40,007 nt of DNA from Flavobacteriaceae bacterium (GTDB taxonomy: Bacteria; Bacteroidota; Bacteroidia; Flavobacteriales; Flavobacteriaceae). Position 1 is the first letter of the stretch, and each line of letters opens with the position of its first letter. Shown piece by piece: positions 8,680 through 17,677 of the stretch. A model generated the notes under the pieces. That model did not search any database. It saw nothing but the letters and a program-made list of their open reading frames with translations, and had not been told where the DNA came from. Location of the stretch: contig JAQWNN010000040.1 of the NCBI GenBank assembly GCA_029268555.1, forward strand, positions 1 through 40,007, written 5' to 3'. The position numbers and the translations under genes are program-made.

Positions 8680-11139
8680 ATGGCTAGATCCTATTTTAAC
8701 ACTATTGACAACTTGTCACTAAAAGATATAGAATCCGATGCGGATTTAATCCCACTAATGTCCACAGAAGACGAGGAGGCATTGGAAAATGAAGCATTAC
8801 CAAATACTGTCCCAATACTACCTCTAAAAAACACTGTTCTTTTTCCTGGGGTTGTAATTCCGATTACTGCTGGAAGGGATAAGTCTATAAAGTTGATTAA
8901 AGATGCTAACAAATCAGATAAGACAATTGGTGTAGTTGCACAGCTAAATTCAGAGTTAGAAAATCCTGGCGCTCAAGACATCTATAAAATGGGTACTGTA
9001 GCACAAATTCTTCGTGTTCTAAAAATGCCTGATGGAAACACAACTATCATAATTCAGGGAAAAAAACGATTTAAGATTAAATCTATACTTGAGGATCAAC
9101 CTTATTTGAGGGCAAATATTGAATCAGTTCAAGACGACAATCCTAATAAAAATGACAAAGAATTTCTTGCGACTATTGATTCTATAAAAGACCTGGCTTT
9201 ACAAATCATTCAGGAGAATCCAAATATACCAACAGAGGCCGCATTTGCAATTAAAAATATTCAAACACCATCTTTCTTAATAAATTTTGTGGCTTCCAAC
9301 ATGAATGTTGCTGTCAAAGACAAACAAAAAATCTTAATGGAAGTAAGTTTACATCAACGAGCTTTGTTGTGCCTAAAGCATATGAATGATGAATATCAGA
9401 AATTGGCTTTGAAAAACGATATTCAATCTCGAGTGAGATCTGAAATGGATACTCAACAAAGGGAATATTATCTTCATCAGCAGATGAAAACTATTCAAGA
9501 AGAATTAGGAGGTGTTTCTTACGAAGAGGAAGTTGATGAGATGCGAGCTAGAGCAGTTGAAAAAAAGTGGAGTGATGATGTTGCAAAACAATTTGATAAA
9601 GAATTGATGAAGTTACAGAGAATGAATCCTCAAGTGGCAGAATATTCTGTTCAACGCAATTATTTGGATTTATTTCTTGACCTTCCTTGGGAAGAATTTT
9701 CTGAAGATAGTTTTGATTTAAAACGCGCTCAAAAAATCCTAGATCGTGATCATTTTGGATTGGAAGAAGTCAAAAAAAGGGTAATAGAACACCTTGCCGT
9801 TTTGAAGTTGAGAAACGACATGAAATCTCCAATTTTGTGCTTGCATGGACCACCAGGAGTCGGAAAAACATCTTTAGGGAAATCAATTGCTGAGGCTTTG
9901 GGAAGAAAATATGTAAGAATATCCCTTGGTGGTATGCGGGATGAAGCTGAAATCCGAGGGCATAGAAAAACCTATATTGGGGCTTTACCAGGGCGAATTA
10001 TTCAAAGTCTAAAAAAGGCAGGGACTTCAAATCCAGTTTTTGTATTGGATGAGGTTGATAAATTAGCTGCTGGAGCCCAAGGAGATCCTGCAGCTGCATT
10101 ATTGGAAGTTTTAGATCCAGAACAAAACACAAATTTTTACGATAACTTTTTAGAGATGGGTTATGACTTGTCAAAAGTTATGTTTATTGCAACAGCAAAT
10201 AGTTTGACACCGATTCATCGAGCATTAAGAGATCGAATGGAAATGATTTCTGTTAGTGGCTATACTATAGAGGAGAAAACCTCTATAGGGCAAAAGTTTT
10301 TATTGCCAAAGCAATTGAAAGAGCATGGAATGAAAAAGATTCAATTAAATCTAAAAAAAACTGTTTTAGAAAAAATCGTTGAGTGCTATACTAGGGAATC
10401 TGGTGTACGTGGTTTAGAGAAGCAAGTAGCTAAAGCTGTTCGATATGCTGCTAAATCAATTGCAATGGACGAGGAATATATAGTTTCACCTAAAACTAAC
10501 GATTTGGTTAATATACTTGGTGCTGCAAAAGTACACCGTGATTTATACGAAAATAACCATATAGCTGGAGTTGTAACCGGATTAGCATGGACAGCTGTTG
10601 GCGGTGATATATTGTTCATAGAATCTGCCATATCAAAAGGAAAGGGAAGTTTAAGCATTACTGGCAATTTGGGTAAAATAATGAAAGAATCTGCAACCAT
10701 TGCAATGGAATACATTAAGGCAAATGCTGAATTTATGGGTCTTTCAGAGTTTAAATTTGAAAATTTTAATATACATTTTCATGTACCTGAGGGAGCAACT
10801 CCAAAAGATGGTCCTAGTGCAGGAATTACAATGTTGACTTCACTAGTATCATTATTTACGCAAAAACGTGTTAAGAAAAATTTGGCCATGACAGGTGAAA
10901 TAACTTTGAGAGGTAAAGTTCTTCCTGTCGGAGGAATCAAGGAGAAGATTTTAGCAGCCAAACGATCTAAGATCAAAGAGATTATTTTATGTCAGGAAAA
11001 TAAAAAAGACGTTGAGGAAATCAACCCAAAATACTTGAAGGGTTTGAAATTTCATTATGTTTCTGAAATGCATGATGTAATTCACCTTGCACTAACATCT
11101 CAAAAAGTTATTAATGCAAAGAGTTTGAGTCCATCCTAA
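8680..11139 (+). CDS. lon: ATP-dependent protease La (Lon)
   Basis: An 819-residue LonA-type protease that degrades misfolded and regulatory cytoplasmic proteins as a homohexamer. The order is a LON substrate-binding N-domain (about residues 40-250), a coiled-coil linker, an AAA+ module with Walker A GPPGVGKTS (from residue 390) and Walker B VFVLDEVDK, and the C-terminal peptidase domain with catalytic Ser713 in GPSAG and Lys756 in GGIKEK, 43 residues apart as in E. coli Lon. The first 40 residues form a short acidic leader (EDEEALENEALPN), common in Bacteroidota Lon. It is followed by cmk after 21 bp, so the two may share a transcript. No disruption is visible. Confidence 0.98.
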   Translation: MARSYFNTIDNLSLKDIESDADLIPLMSTEDEEALENEALPNTVPILPLKNTVLFPGVVIPITAGRDKSIKLIKDANKSDKTIGVVAQLNSELENPGAQDIYKMGTVAQILRVLKMPDGNTTIIIQGKKRFKIKSILEDQPYLRANIESVQDDNPNKNDKEFLATIDSIKDLALQIIQENPNIPTEAAFAIKNIQTPSFLINFVASNMNVAVKDKQKILMEVSLHQRALLCLKHMNDEYQKLALKNDIQSRVRSEMDTQQREYYLHQQMKTIQEELGGVSYEEEVDEMRARAVEKKWSDDVAKQFDKELMKLQRMNPQVAEYSVQRNYLDLFLDLPWEEFSEDSFDLKRAQKILDRDHFGLEEVKKRVIEHLAVLKLRNDMKSPILCLHGPPGVGKTSLGKSIAEALGRKYVRISLGGMRDEAEIRGHRKTYIGALPGRIIQSLKKAGTSNPVFVLDEVDKLAAGAQGDPAAALLEVLDPEQNTNFYDNFLEMGYDLSKVMFIATANSLTPIHRALRDRMEMISVSGYTIEEKTSIGQKFLLPKQLKEHGMKKIQLNLKKTVLEKIVECYTRESGVRGLEKQVAKAVRYAAKSIAMDEEYIVSPKTNDLVNILGAAKVHRDLYENNHIAGVVTGLAWTAVGGDILFIESAISKGKGSLSITGNLGKIMKESATIAMEYIKANAEFMGLSEFKFENFNIHFHVPEGATPKDGPSAGITMLTSLVSLFTQKRVKKNLAMTGEITLRGKVLPVGGIKEKILAAKRSKIKEIILCQENKKDVEEINPKYLKGLKFHYVSEMHDVIHLALTSQKVINAKSLSPS

Positions 11140-11160
11140 ATTAAATACTATTTTTAACTT

Positions 11161-11847
11161 ATGGATAAATTGATTATTGCCATAGATGGTTATTCTGCAA
11201 CAGGTAAAAGTACTCATGCAAAGGCTCTTGCAAAAAAATTGAACTTCACTTATGTAGACACTGGAGCGATGTATAGGGCAGTAACACTTTTTGGACTGAA
11301 TCAAAACCCTAAAAATATTATTGATTTACGTTTGTTAAATAATTCTTTAAATCAGATTAAAATCCATTTTGAAGAAGGAGATGAGGAACAACAAACTTTT
11401 CTAAATAATGAAAACGTTACAAAAGTAATTCGTGATCCTAGGGTAAACAAAAACGTGAGCATGGTAGCTGCTCAAAAACCAATTCGCTCTTTTTTAAATG
11501 ATCAACAGCATTTACTGGCGTTGGATAAAAATCTTGTAATGGATGGCCGAGATATTGGGACTGTGGTTTTTCCTAATTCTTTTTGTAAATTTTTTTTAAT
11601 AGCAAATCCAGAGGTAAGAGCTAAAAGAAGATATTTAGAGCAATTAGAAGTAGGTTTTGAAGAATCTTTGGAAGAGGTTTTACAAAATATTAATTCACGT
11701 GACAATCAAGATGAGTCTAGAGTAACTTCACCCCTACAAAAAGCAAATGATGCCATTGAAATTGATGTAAGCAACCTAAATATTAATAGAGTTTTTAATA
11801 TGTTATATAACCAAGTATTAAAAAAACTTGAATCTATCAAAAAATAA
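11161..11847 (+). CDS. cmk: Cytidylate kinase
   Basis: A 228-residue (d)CMP kinase that phosphorylates CMP and dCMP with ATP. The P-loop is near the N-terminus as DGYSATGKST, a form seen in Bacteroidota Cmk, followed by the CMP-binding YVDTGAMYRAV segment and the conserved VMDGRDIGTVVFP motif. The lid and C-terminal region includes SRDNQDESR. Length and motifs are normal. It lies between lon and rpsA; the cmk-rpsA order is widespread in bacteria. rpsA has its own promoter-like element in the gap. Confidence 0.97.
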   Translation: MDKLIIAIDGYSATGKSTHAKALAKKLNFTYVDTGAMYRAVTLFGLNQNPKNIIDLRLLNNSLNQIKIHFEEGDEEQQTFLNNENVTKVIRDPRVNKNVSMVAAQKPIRSFLNDQQHLLALDKNLVMDGRDIGTVVFPNSFCKFFLIANPEVRAKRRYLEQLEVGFEESLEEVLQNINSRDNQDESRVTSPLQKANDAIEIDVSNLNINRVFNMLYNQVLKKLESIKK

Positions 11848-11884
11848 AATCTTTCAGAATATTTTTTTATCAAGTCTTTAACGT

Positions 11885-11892
11885 TATATTTG
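11885..11892 (+). promoter_or_regulatory. Bacteroidota -7 element for rpsA
   Basis: TATATTTG matches the TAnnTTTG consensus exactly. It predicts a start near 11899 and a leader of about 100 nt for rpsA. No clear -33 TTG lies 17-23 bp upstream. Confidence 0.6.
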
Positions 11893-11998
11893 CGGGCTTT
11901 TTGTTGGAAGGAAAACCGAAAAGCAATTAATTCATTATTAACATCTTCTGTAATCACAACTAGGGTTTTTCAGTATACAGAATACAAAAATATCGGAA

Positions 11999-14206
11999 AT
12001 GGCTAAAAAACCAACCGAAAAATCTACAACAGAAAAAGCAGCTGATAAGAAAATAACTGCAAAAAAAGAAACTGTTAAGAAAGCTATCCCCAAAAAATCT
12101 TCAACAAAAAAAGAAACTTCTAAAAAAGCAGCTGTCAAGAAAACAACAGCAAAAAAAGAGACTTCTAAAAAAGTAGCTGTCAAGAAAACAACAGTAAAAA
12201 AAGAAACTTCTAAAAAAGCAGCTGTCAAGAAAACAACAGCAAAAAAAGAGACTTCTAAAAAAGCAGCTGTCAAGAAAACAACAGCAAAAAAAGAAACTTC
12301 TAAAAAAGCAGCTGTCAAAAAATCAACTGCAAAAAAAGCAGAAGAAAATAAAGAAATAATACCAAAAACAAAAAAAACTATATCTAGGGTTGAACTTACT
12401 GATATGCCTGAGGATGTTGCTGTAAAGCAAGAAGAAGTTTTTTCCAAAGAAAAAAATGATGCTTCTCAATCTGAATTTTTATCCAACTTTAACTGGCATA
12501 ATTATAAAGAAGGTATTGATGTGATTGAAGACAAGCAGTTAGATGAGTTCGAAAAATTAGTAAAAGATAATTTTGTAGATACTGCAGATGACGATGTAAT
12601 AGAAGGAGAGGTTATTTATATGACAGACCGTGAAGCTATTATTGACATTAATGCCAAATCTGAAGGTGTAATATCACTTAATGAATTCCGATATAATCCC
12701 GAATTAAAAGTAGGGGACAAGGTAGAAGTAATTGTTGACATGCGTGAAGACAAATCAGGGCAATTAGTTTTATCACACAGAAAGGCACGTGTTATCAAAG
12801 CCTGGGATCGTGTAAATAATGCTCATGACAATGGTGAAATCGTAAGCGGTTTTGTTAAATGTAGAACTAAAGGAGGTATGATTGTTGACGTATTTGGTAT
12901 TGAGGCTTTCTTGCCAGGGTCACAAATCGATGTTAAACCGATTCGTGATTACGATCAATATGTAAACAAAACAATGGAGTTTAAAGTGGTAAAAATTAAC
13001 CATGAATTCAAAAATGTTGTTGTTTCACACAAAGCATTAATCGAAGCCGATATTGAAGAGCAGAAAAAAGAAATTATAGGCCAGTTGGAAAAAGGCTAAG
13101 TTCTTGAGGGTACTGTAAAAAATATTACTTCTTATGGAGTTTTTATTGATCTTGGAGGAGTTGATGGATTGATTCATATTACAGACCTTTCATGGAGTCG
13201 TATTAATCATCCAAGTGAAATATTAGAATTAGATCAGAAGCTAAATGTCGTAATTCTTGATTTTGACGACAATAAATCAAGAATTCAACTCGGTCTAAAA
13301 CAATTGAGTGCTCATCCATGGGAACAGTTATCTGAAGGTTTAAAAGAAGGTGATAAAGTAAAAGGGAAGGTGGTTGTAATTGCAGATTACGGTGCTTTTG
13401 TAGAAATCGAAGAGGGTGTCGAAGGTTTAATTCACGTATCGGAGATGTCTTGGTCTACACATTTGAGATCTGCTCAAGATTTTGTAAGTGTAGGTGATGA
13501 AGTTGACGCGATAATTCTCACACTTGATCGTGAATCAAGAAAAATGTCGTTAGGAATCAAACAAATTTCACCTGACCCATGGACTGACATTACTTCAAAA
13601 TATCCCATTGGATCAAAACATTCGGGATTGGTAAGAAATTTCACCAACTTTGGAGTATTCATTGAATTAGAAGAGGGTATTGACGGATTGGTATATATCT
13701 CTGATTTGTCTTGGACAAAGAAAGTAAAGCACCCAACTGAAATATTGGCACTTGGAGAGAAAATTGATGTGATTGTTCTTGAGTTAGATGTTGAAGGCCG
13801 AAAGCTAAGTTTAGGTCACAAGCAAACGACTGACAACCCATGGGACAAATACGAAAAAGAATTTGCATTAGATTCATCTCATACTACATCAATTACTGAA
13901 ATCGTTGATAAGGGTGCGACCATTCAGTTTAATGATGATATTGTAGCCTTTGTTCCTTCACGTCATCTTGAAAAAGAAGATGGAAGTAAACTCAAGAAAG
14001 GAGAAGAAGCTTTATTTAAAATTATTGAATTTAGTAAAGAATTCAAAAGAGTTGTTGCTTCACATACTATAACCTTTAGAGAACAAGAGATCAAAAACGT
14101 GAAGCGAGCAGCTAAAAAAGTGGCTGATTCAAATGCTGATAAAGCAACTTTAGGTGATCTTGATGCTTTAGCCAACCTTAAGGAGCAAATGGATAGTGAT
14201 AATTAG
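11999..14206 (+). CDS. rpsA: 30S ribosomal protein S1, reading frame interrupted by TAA at codon 367
   Basis: The two open segments 11999-13099 and 13100-14206 are in the same frame and together would encode 735 residues. The order is a Lys-rich repeat tail (1-125), a linker with FNWHNYKEGID, S1 domains 1-2 (about 200-350), the stop codon, then domains 3-6, with typical motifs such as SYGVFIDLGGVDGLIHITDLSW split across GGVDGL. At codon 367 TAA stands where CAA (Gln) is expected in LEKGQVLEGTVKN, a one-base C-to-T change. S1 is a ribosomal protein that binds mRNA; domains 1-2 dock on the ribosome and 3-6 hold RNA. The TTG at 13169 is not a credible separate start because it lies inside domain 3. 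Sequencing error, polymorphism, readthrough or true truncation are all possible. Confidence 0.9.
12062..12331 (+). repeat. Tandem 45-bp repeat in the S1 N-terminus (six 15-residue units)
   Basis: Residues 22-111 of S1 form six in-frame units of consensus KKETSKKAAVKKTTA. The five units at 12107-12331 are nearly identical, differing at a few positions (for example VAV for AAV, TTV for TTA); the first unit (12062-12106) is degenerate. The sequence is Lys/Ala/Thr-rich, like histone H1-type bacterial tails, and probably disordered and nucleic-acid binding. Exact multiples of three keep the frame if the copy number changes. Confidence 0.9.
13097..13099 (+). other. In-frame TAA inside rpsA
   Basis: This TAA is codon 367 counted from the ATG at 11999, between S1 domains 2 and 3. 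The frame is open before and after it. Confidence 0.95.
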
Positions 14207-14231
14207 TAATACTCTGTTAAATATAGATAAC

Positions 14232-14259
14232 AAAACCCTCCACTAGGAGGGTTTTTTTT
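14232..14259 (+). terminator. Rho-independent terminator after rpsA
   Basis: A 7-bp stem (ACCCTCC / GGAGGGT) with a four-base loop ACTA is followed by eight T. It lies 25 bp after the rpsA stop and before the pyrR promoter element. Confidence 0.92.
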
Positions 14260-14275
14260 ATCGTATAGAAACGCC

Positions 14276-14283
14276 TACTTTTG
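14276..14283 (+). promoter_or_regulatory. Bacteroidota -7 element for pyrR
   Basis: TACTTTTG matches TAnnTTTG and lies only 16 bp before the pyrR ATG. The predicted leader is about 10 nt, which leaves no room for a PyrR-binding attenuator. Confidence 0.55.
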
Positions 14284-14299
14284 TAATATTATATTTAAG

Positions 14300-14842
14300 A
14301 TGAAGCCAAAAGTGCTACTTAGCGACAAAAAAATAAATATTATTTTAAATCGGCTTTGTTACCAATTGATTGAACGTCACGGTGATTTTTCCAATACTAT
14401 CCTTATTGGATTACAACCTAGAGGAACTTTACTTTTAGATCGTTTAATTCAATTATTAGTTAAATTTGGTATAGCTGATCCTAAAACAGGTAAACTAGAC
14501 ACTACTTTTTTTCGGGACGATTTTAGAAGAAGTGATCATCCTCTTAGTCCCAACGCTAATGTTATGGACCAATATGTAGAAGGCAAAGATGTGGTGTTAA
14601 TTGATGATGTGTTATTCACTGGAAGGAGTATACGATCCGCACTTACTGCAATAGATACTTACGGAAGACCTAGGTCAATAGAATTATTGGTTTTAGTAGA
14701 TAGAAGATTTAGCAGACATTTACCTATACAGCCAGACTATCTTGGAGCTCAAATTGACGCATTACAAGGCGATAAGGTTAAAGTTGTATGGTCTAAAAAA
14801 GAAACAGAAAATATAGTTTATCTAGAAAAGTACATTGAATGA
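14300..14842 (+). CDS. pyrR: PyrR bifunctional protein (pyr operon regulator / uracil phosphoribosyltransferase)
   Basis: A 180-residue phosphoribosyltransferase. The PRPP-binding motif is VVLIDDVLFTGRS near residues 98-110; the substrate-side segment LIGLQPRGTLL and the PyrR-type VDRRFSRHLPI segment are present. In Gram-positive bacteria PyrR binds pyr mRNA and also makes UMP from uracil. Here the promoter element sits 16 bp before the ATG, so classical leader attenuation of its own operon is not supported, and UPRT activity or another RNA target is more likely (inference). It overlaps pyrB by 4 bp (ATGA), indicating translational coupling. Confidence 0.93.
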   Translation: MKPKVLLSDKKINIILNRLCYQLIERHGDFSNTILIGLQPRGTLLLDRLIQLLVKFGIADPKTGKLDTTFFRDDFRRSDHPLSPNANVMDQYVEGKDVVLIDDVLFTGRSIRSALTAIDTYGRPRSIELLVLVDRRFSRHLPIQPDYLGAQIDALQGDKVKVVWSKKETENIVYLEKYIE

Positions 14843-15777
14843 AAGCACTAAGTGTTTCACATCTTTTGGGAATTAAATACCTTAAGATACAAGACATAAA
14901 CTTGATTTTTGAGACTGCTAAACATTTTAAAGAAGTCATTAATCGGCCTATAAAAAAAGTTCCAAGTCTACGAGATATTACCATTGCAAATTTGTTTTTT
15001 GAAAACAGCACTCGTACCAAGCTATCTTTTGAATTAGCTGAAAAAAGACTGAGCGCTGATGTACTTAACTTTTCAGCTAATCAATCTTCATTAAAAAAAG
15101 GAGAAACTCTGGTCGATACAGTCAATAATATATTGGCCATGAAAGTTGATATGATTGTAATTCGACATCCAAATCCTGGTGCTGCTCATTTCCTTTCAAA
15201 ACAAGTTGATTCATGTATTATAAATGCAGGAGATGGTACGCACGAGCACCCATCTCAAGCCTTATTAGATGCTTTTTCTCTCCAAGAAAAGTTTGGAGAG
15301 CTAGTTGGAAAAAGAATTGCTATTGTAGGTGATGTTTTACACTCCAGAGTTGCATTATCTAATATATATGCTTTAAAAATGTTAGGTGCTGAGGTGAGTG
15401 TGTGTGCTCCAAAATCTTTAATTCCAAAACATATTGATTCTCTTGGAGTTAAAATATCTACAGATTTATCTAAGACACTTAAATGGTGTGATGCACTAAA
15501 CATATTACGTGTTCAAAATGAGCGCATGGATTTGAATTATTTTCCATCAACAAGAGAATACACTCAAAATTTTGGACTTACTTCTAAACGGTTAAAAGCA
15601 GTAAAAAAGGAAATCGTGATTTTGCATCCTGGACCGATAAATAGAGGTGTAGAAATTAGTAGTGAAGTTGCTGATTCTGATCAATCTATTATTTTAGATC
15701 AAGTCGAAAATGGTGTAGCAATTAGGATGGCAATTATATACCTTCTAGCTTCCAAACTGAATATTTCTATTACATGA
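14839..15777 (+). CDS. pyrB: Aspartate carbamoyltransferase catalytic subunit
   Basis: A 312-residue ATCase that joins carbamoyl phosphate and aspartate in pyrimidine synthesis. The carbamoyl-phosphate motif STRTKLSFE is near residues 56-64; HPSQALLDAFSL and HPGPINRGVE are the other active-site segments. Length is normal for the catalytic chain. No pyrI regulatory chain is adjacent, so it is probably a PyrI-independent class, with control through PyrR or expression. It overlaps pyrR and the next gene by 4 bp each (ATGA). Confidence 0.96.
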   Translation: MKALSVSHLLGIKYLKIQDINLIFETAKHFKEVINRPIKKVPSLRDITIANLFFENSTRTKLSFELAEKRLSADVLNFSANQSSLKKGETLVDTVNNILAMKVDMIVIRHPNPGAAHFLSKQVDSCIINAGDGTHEHPSQALLDAFSLQEKFGELVGKRIAIVGDVLHSRVALSNIYALKMLGAEVSVCAPKSLIPKHIDSLGVKISTDLSKTLKWCDALNILRVQNERMDLNYFPSTREYTQNFGLTSKRLKAVKKEIVILHPGPINRGVEISSEVADSDQSIILDQVENGVAIRMAIIYLLASKLNISIT

Positions 15778-16091
15778 TTTTAATTGATAAAAATGATATA
15801 GGAACTGTTTCCACAGACCAATTTATTAAGCAAAAAATGAGTTGTTTAAAGCAGCTAAATTTTGAATTAAGTTTTGATTTAATTCTTGACTGCACTAAAG
15901 CTCTCTTGCCAATTGAAGATTTGATTGAGTTACAGTCATTGTTAAAAAAAAAGTCTAGATTACTTGTATTAATTCTTCCTCACGATGAAATTGATATTTT
16001 ACCAATTGAATTTAATATAGCACCAACACTTGTAGAGGCAAATGATTTTATTTCTTTCGAACGGATGCAACGCGATTTAGGCTTTCAATAA
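15774..16091 (+). CDS. Small conserved protein between pyrB and rnz, unknown function
   Basis: A 105-residue soluble protein with no signal peptide or membrane segment. It resembles small proteins found upstream of rnz in other Flavobacteriia, which are sometimes labelled ribonuclease Z only because of position. The pattern of a central hydrophobic strand (RLLVLILPHDEIDI), then TLVEANDFISFERMQRDLGF recalls STAS/anti-sigma-antagonist-like folds, but the resemblance is weak and the phosphorylatable Ser region is not clear. It overlaps pyrB by 4 bp and touches rnz by 1 bp (TAATG), so expression is tightly coupled to both. I do not assign a function. Confidence 0.75.
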   Translation: MILIDKNDIGTVSTDQFIKQKMSCLKQLNFELSFDLILDCTKALLPIEDLIELQSLLKKKSRLLVLILPHDEIDILPIEFNIAPTLVEANDFISFERMQRDLGFQ

Positions 16092-16999
16092 TGATGAAAC
16101 TTACAATTTTAGGATGTCATTCGGCTACACCAAAGGAGAACAAACATACTACATCTCAATTGCTAGAGGTAAAAGGTAAATTTTTTTTAATTGATTGTGG
16201 AGAAGGAACACAAATTCAATTAAGAAAATTGAAGATAAAATTTTCTTTAATTCAACACATTTTTATTTCTCATTTGCACGGAGATCATTTTTATGGTTTA
16301 ATAGGATTAATTAGTACTTTTCGTCTTTTAGGAAGGACAGCACCACTTAATATTTATGGACCAAAAGGGATTAAAGAAATAATTACACTTCAATTAAAAC
16401 TAGCTAAATCGTGGACTGATTATGAATTACATTTTAAGGAATTAGAGGGTACTATTCCAGAACTTATTTTTGAGGATGAAAACGTTAAAGTGAATACCCT
16501 TCCACTTGATCATAGGATATATACTAATGGTTTTTTATTTAAAACAAAACCGAAAAAAAGAAAAATAAATAAAGTATCAATATTAGGATTGGATTTGAAA
16601 CCGTTTCATTATAATCAATTACAAAATGGTTTTTCAATTCAACTTGAAAATGGTAACAACATAGAAAACAAAGAGCTTACCTTACCGCCAGAGATGCCAA
16701 AGCAATATGCCTATTGCAGTGATACTGCTTACAATGAGACCTTTGTCTCTGAAATAAAAGGAGTTGACTTATTATATCATGAGTCTACTTTTTTGGAGCA
16801 ACACAAAGAGCTTGCAAAAAAAACGAAACATAGTACGGCAAAAGAAGCAGCTAGTCTTGCAAAAAAGGCAAAGGTCAAGCAATTAATGTTAGGTCATTAT
16901 TCAAACAGATACAATAATAAAAATGATTTTATAAAAGAGGCATCAACAATTTTTGAAAATGTAATTTTATCTGAAGATCTTAAAACATTCTCTATATAA
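16091..16999 (+). CDS. rnz: Ribonuclease Z
   Basis: A 302-residue metallo-beta-lactamase-fold endonuclease that cuts tRNA 3' trailers. The zinc motif is SHLHGDHFYGL (HxHxDH) near residues 60-70; further ligands are expected in PLDHRIYTNGF, YCSDTAYNE and LMLGHYSNRY, all visible. Length fits the short form RNase ZS. Two tandem ATG codons (16091, 16094) are possible starts. It is coupled to the small upstream gene by a TAATG junction, placing tRNA processing in the pyr transcription unit. Confidence 0.95.
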   Translation: MMKLTILGCHSATPKENKHTTSQLLEVKGKFFLIDCGEGTQIQLRKLKIKFSLIQHIFISHLHGDHFYGLIGLISTFRLLGRTAPLNIYGPKGIKEIITLQLKLAKSWTDYELHFKELEGTIPELIFEDENVKVNTLPLDHRIYTNGFLFKTKPKKRKINKVSILGLDLKPFHYNQLQNGFSIQLENGNNIENKELTLPPEMPKQYAYCSDTAYNETFVSEIKGVDLLYHESTFLEQHKELAKKTKHSTAKEAASLAKKAKVKQLMLGHYSNRYNNKNDFIKEASTIFENVILSEDLKTFSI

Positions 17000-17027
17000 T
17001 TGAAATTGATTATAAATTTAACTTCAA

Positions 17028-17675
17028 ATGGAAAAAAAAGATTTAGGACATTTACGTAAATCATATGATAAAAATGAATTGAATGTGGAGGATATCTCCA
17101 ATAATCCATTAATATTTTTCGAATCTTGGTTTGACCAAGCAGATAAACACCCAGCAATAGATGAGGCTAACGCGATGTCGCTTGCAACCCTTGGATTAGA
17201 CGAATTTCCTAAAACAAGAGTAGTTTTGCTTAAATCTCTAACAGAAAATGGTTTTCAGTTTTACACCAATTATCATAGTGAGAAAGGTCTTTCAATTGAA
17301 CATCATAACAAAGTAGGACTTAGTTTTTTCTGGCCTGTTTTAGAGAGACAAGTTATTATTAAAGGAATTGCAGAAAAACTGAATGCTGATGCCAATAATA
17401 AGTATTTTAGTAGTCGTCCAAAAGGTAGTCAGTTGGGGGCTATTGTATCTGATCAAAGCAAAGTAATTATTGATCGTTCAATTCTTGAATCCAAATTAGA
17501 TGCTTTAGAGATTGAATATCTTAATAAAGATGTAAAGCGTCCACAGCATTGGGGTGGTTACAATGTAACTCCTAAATGTATTGAATTTTGGCAAGGTCGT
17601 CCAAATCGATTACATGATCGTGTACGTTGTAAGTGGCAAGGAAGTTATTGGAATATTGAACGCTTAGCACCTTAA
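17028..17675 (+). CDS. pdxH: Pyridoxamine 5'-phosphate oxidase
   Basis: A 215-residue FMN enzyme that oxidises pyridoxine or pyridoxamine phosphate to PLP using O2. Family segments include LATLGLDEFPKTRVVLLKS, FYTNYHSEKG, the SRPKGSQLGAIVSDQS motif and the C-terminal FWQGRPNRLHDR with NIERLAP at the end, which is the canonical PNPOx terminus. Length is standard. It starts 28 bp after rnz and ends 2 bp before sixA, so it may be read from the same transcript. PLP made here would serve ThrC and others (general knowledge). Confidence 0.97.
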   Translation: MEKKDLGHLRKSYDKNELNVEDISNNPLIFFESWFDQADKHPAIDEANAMSLATLGLDEFPKTRVVLLKSLTENGFQFYTNYHSEKGLSIEHHNKVGLSFFWPVLERQVIIKGIAEKLNADANNKYFSSRPKGSQLGAIVSDQSKVIIDRSILESKLDALEIEYLNKDVKRPQHWGGYNVTPKCIEFWQGRPNRLHDRVRCKWQGSYWNIERLAP

Positions 17676-17677
17676 CT

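Noticed and set aside
11938-12447. Long antisense ORF with repeated hydrophobic units opposite the rpsA tail
   Set aside because: It is the mirror of the 45-bp repeat; it has no independent signal, and the sense strand is clearly rpsA.
13169-14206. Separate S1-like gene starting at TTG 13169 with a GGAGGA just upstream
   Set aside because: It is in the same frame as the upstream rpsA part and begins inside S1 domain 3. The GGAGGA encodes two conserved Gly of that domain, and Shine-Dalgarno use is rare in Bacteroidota.
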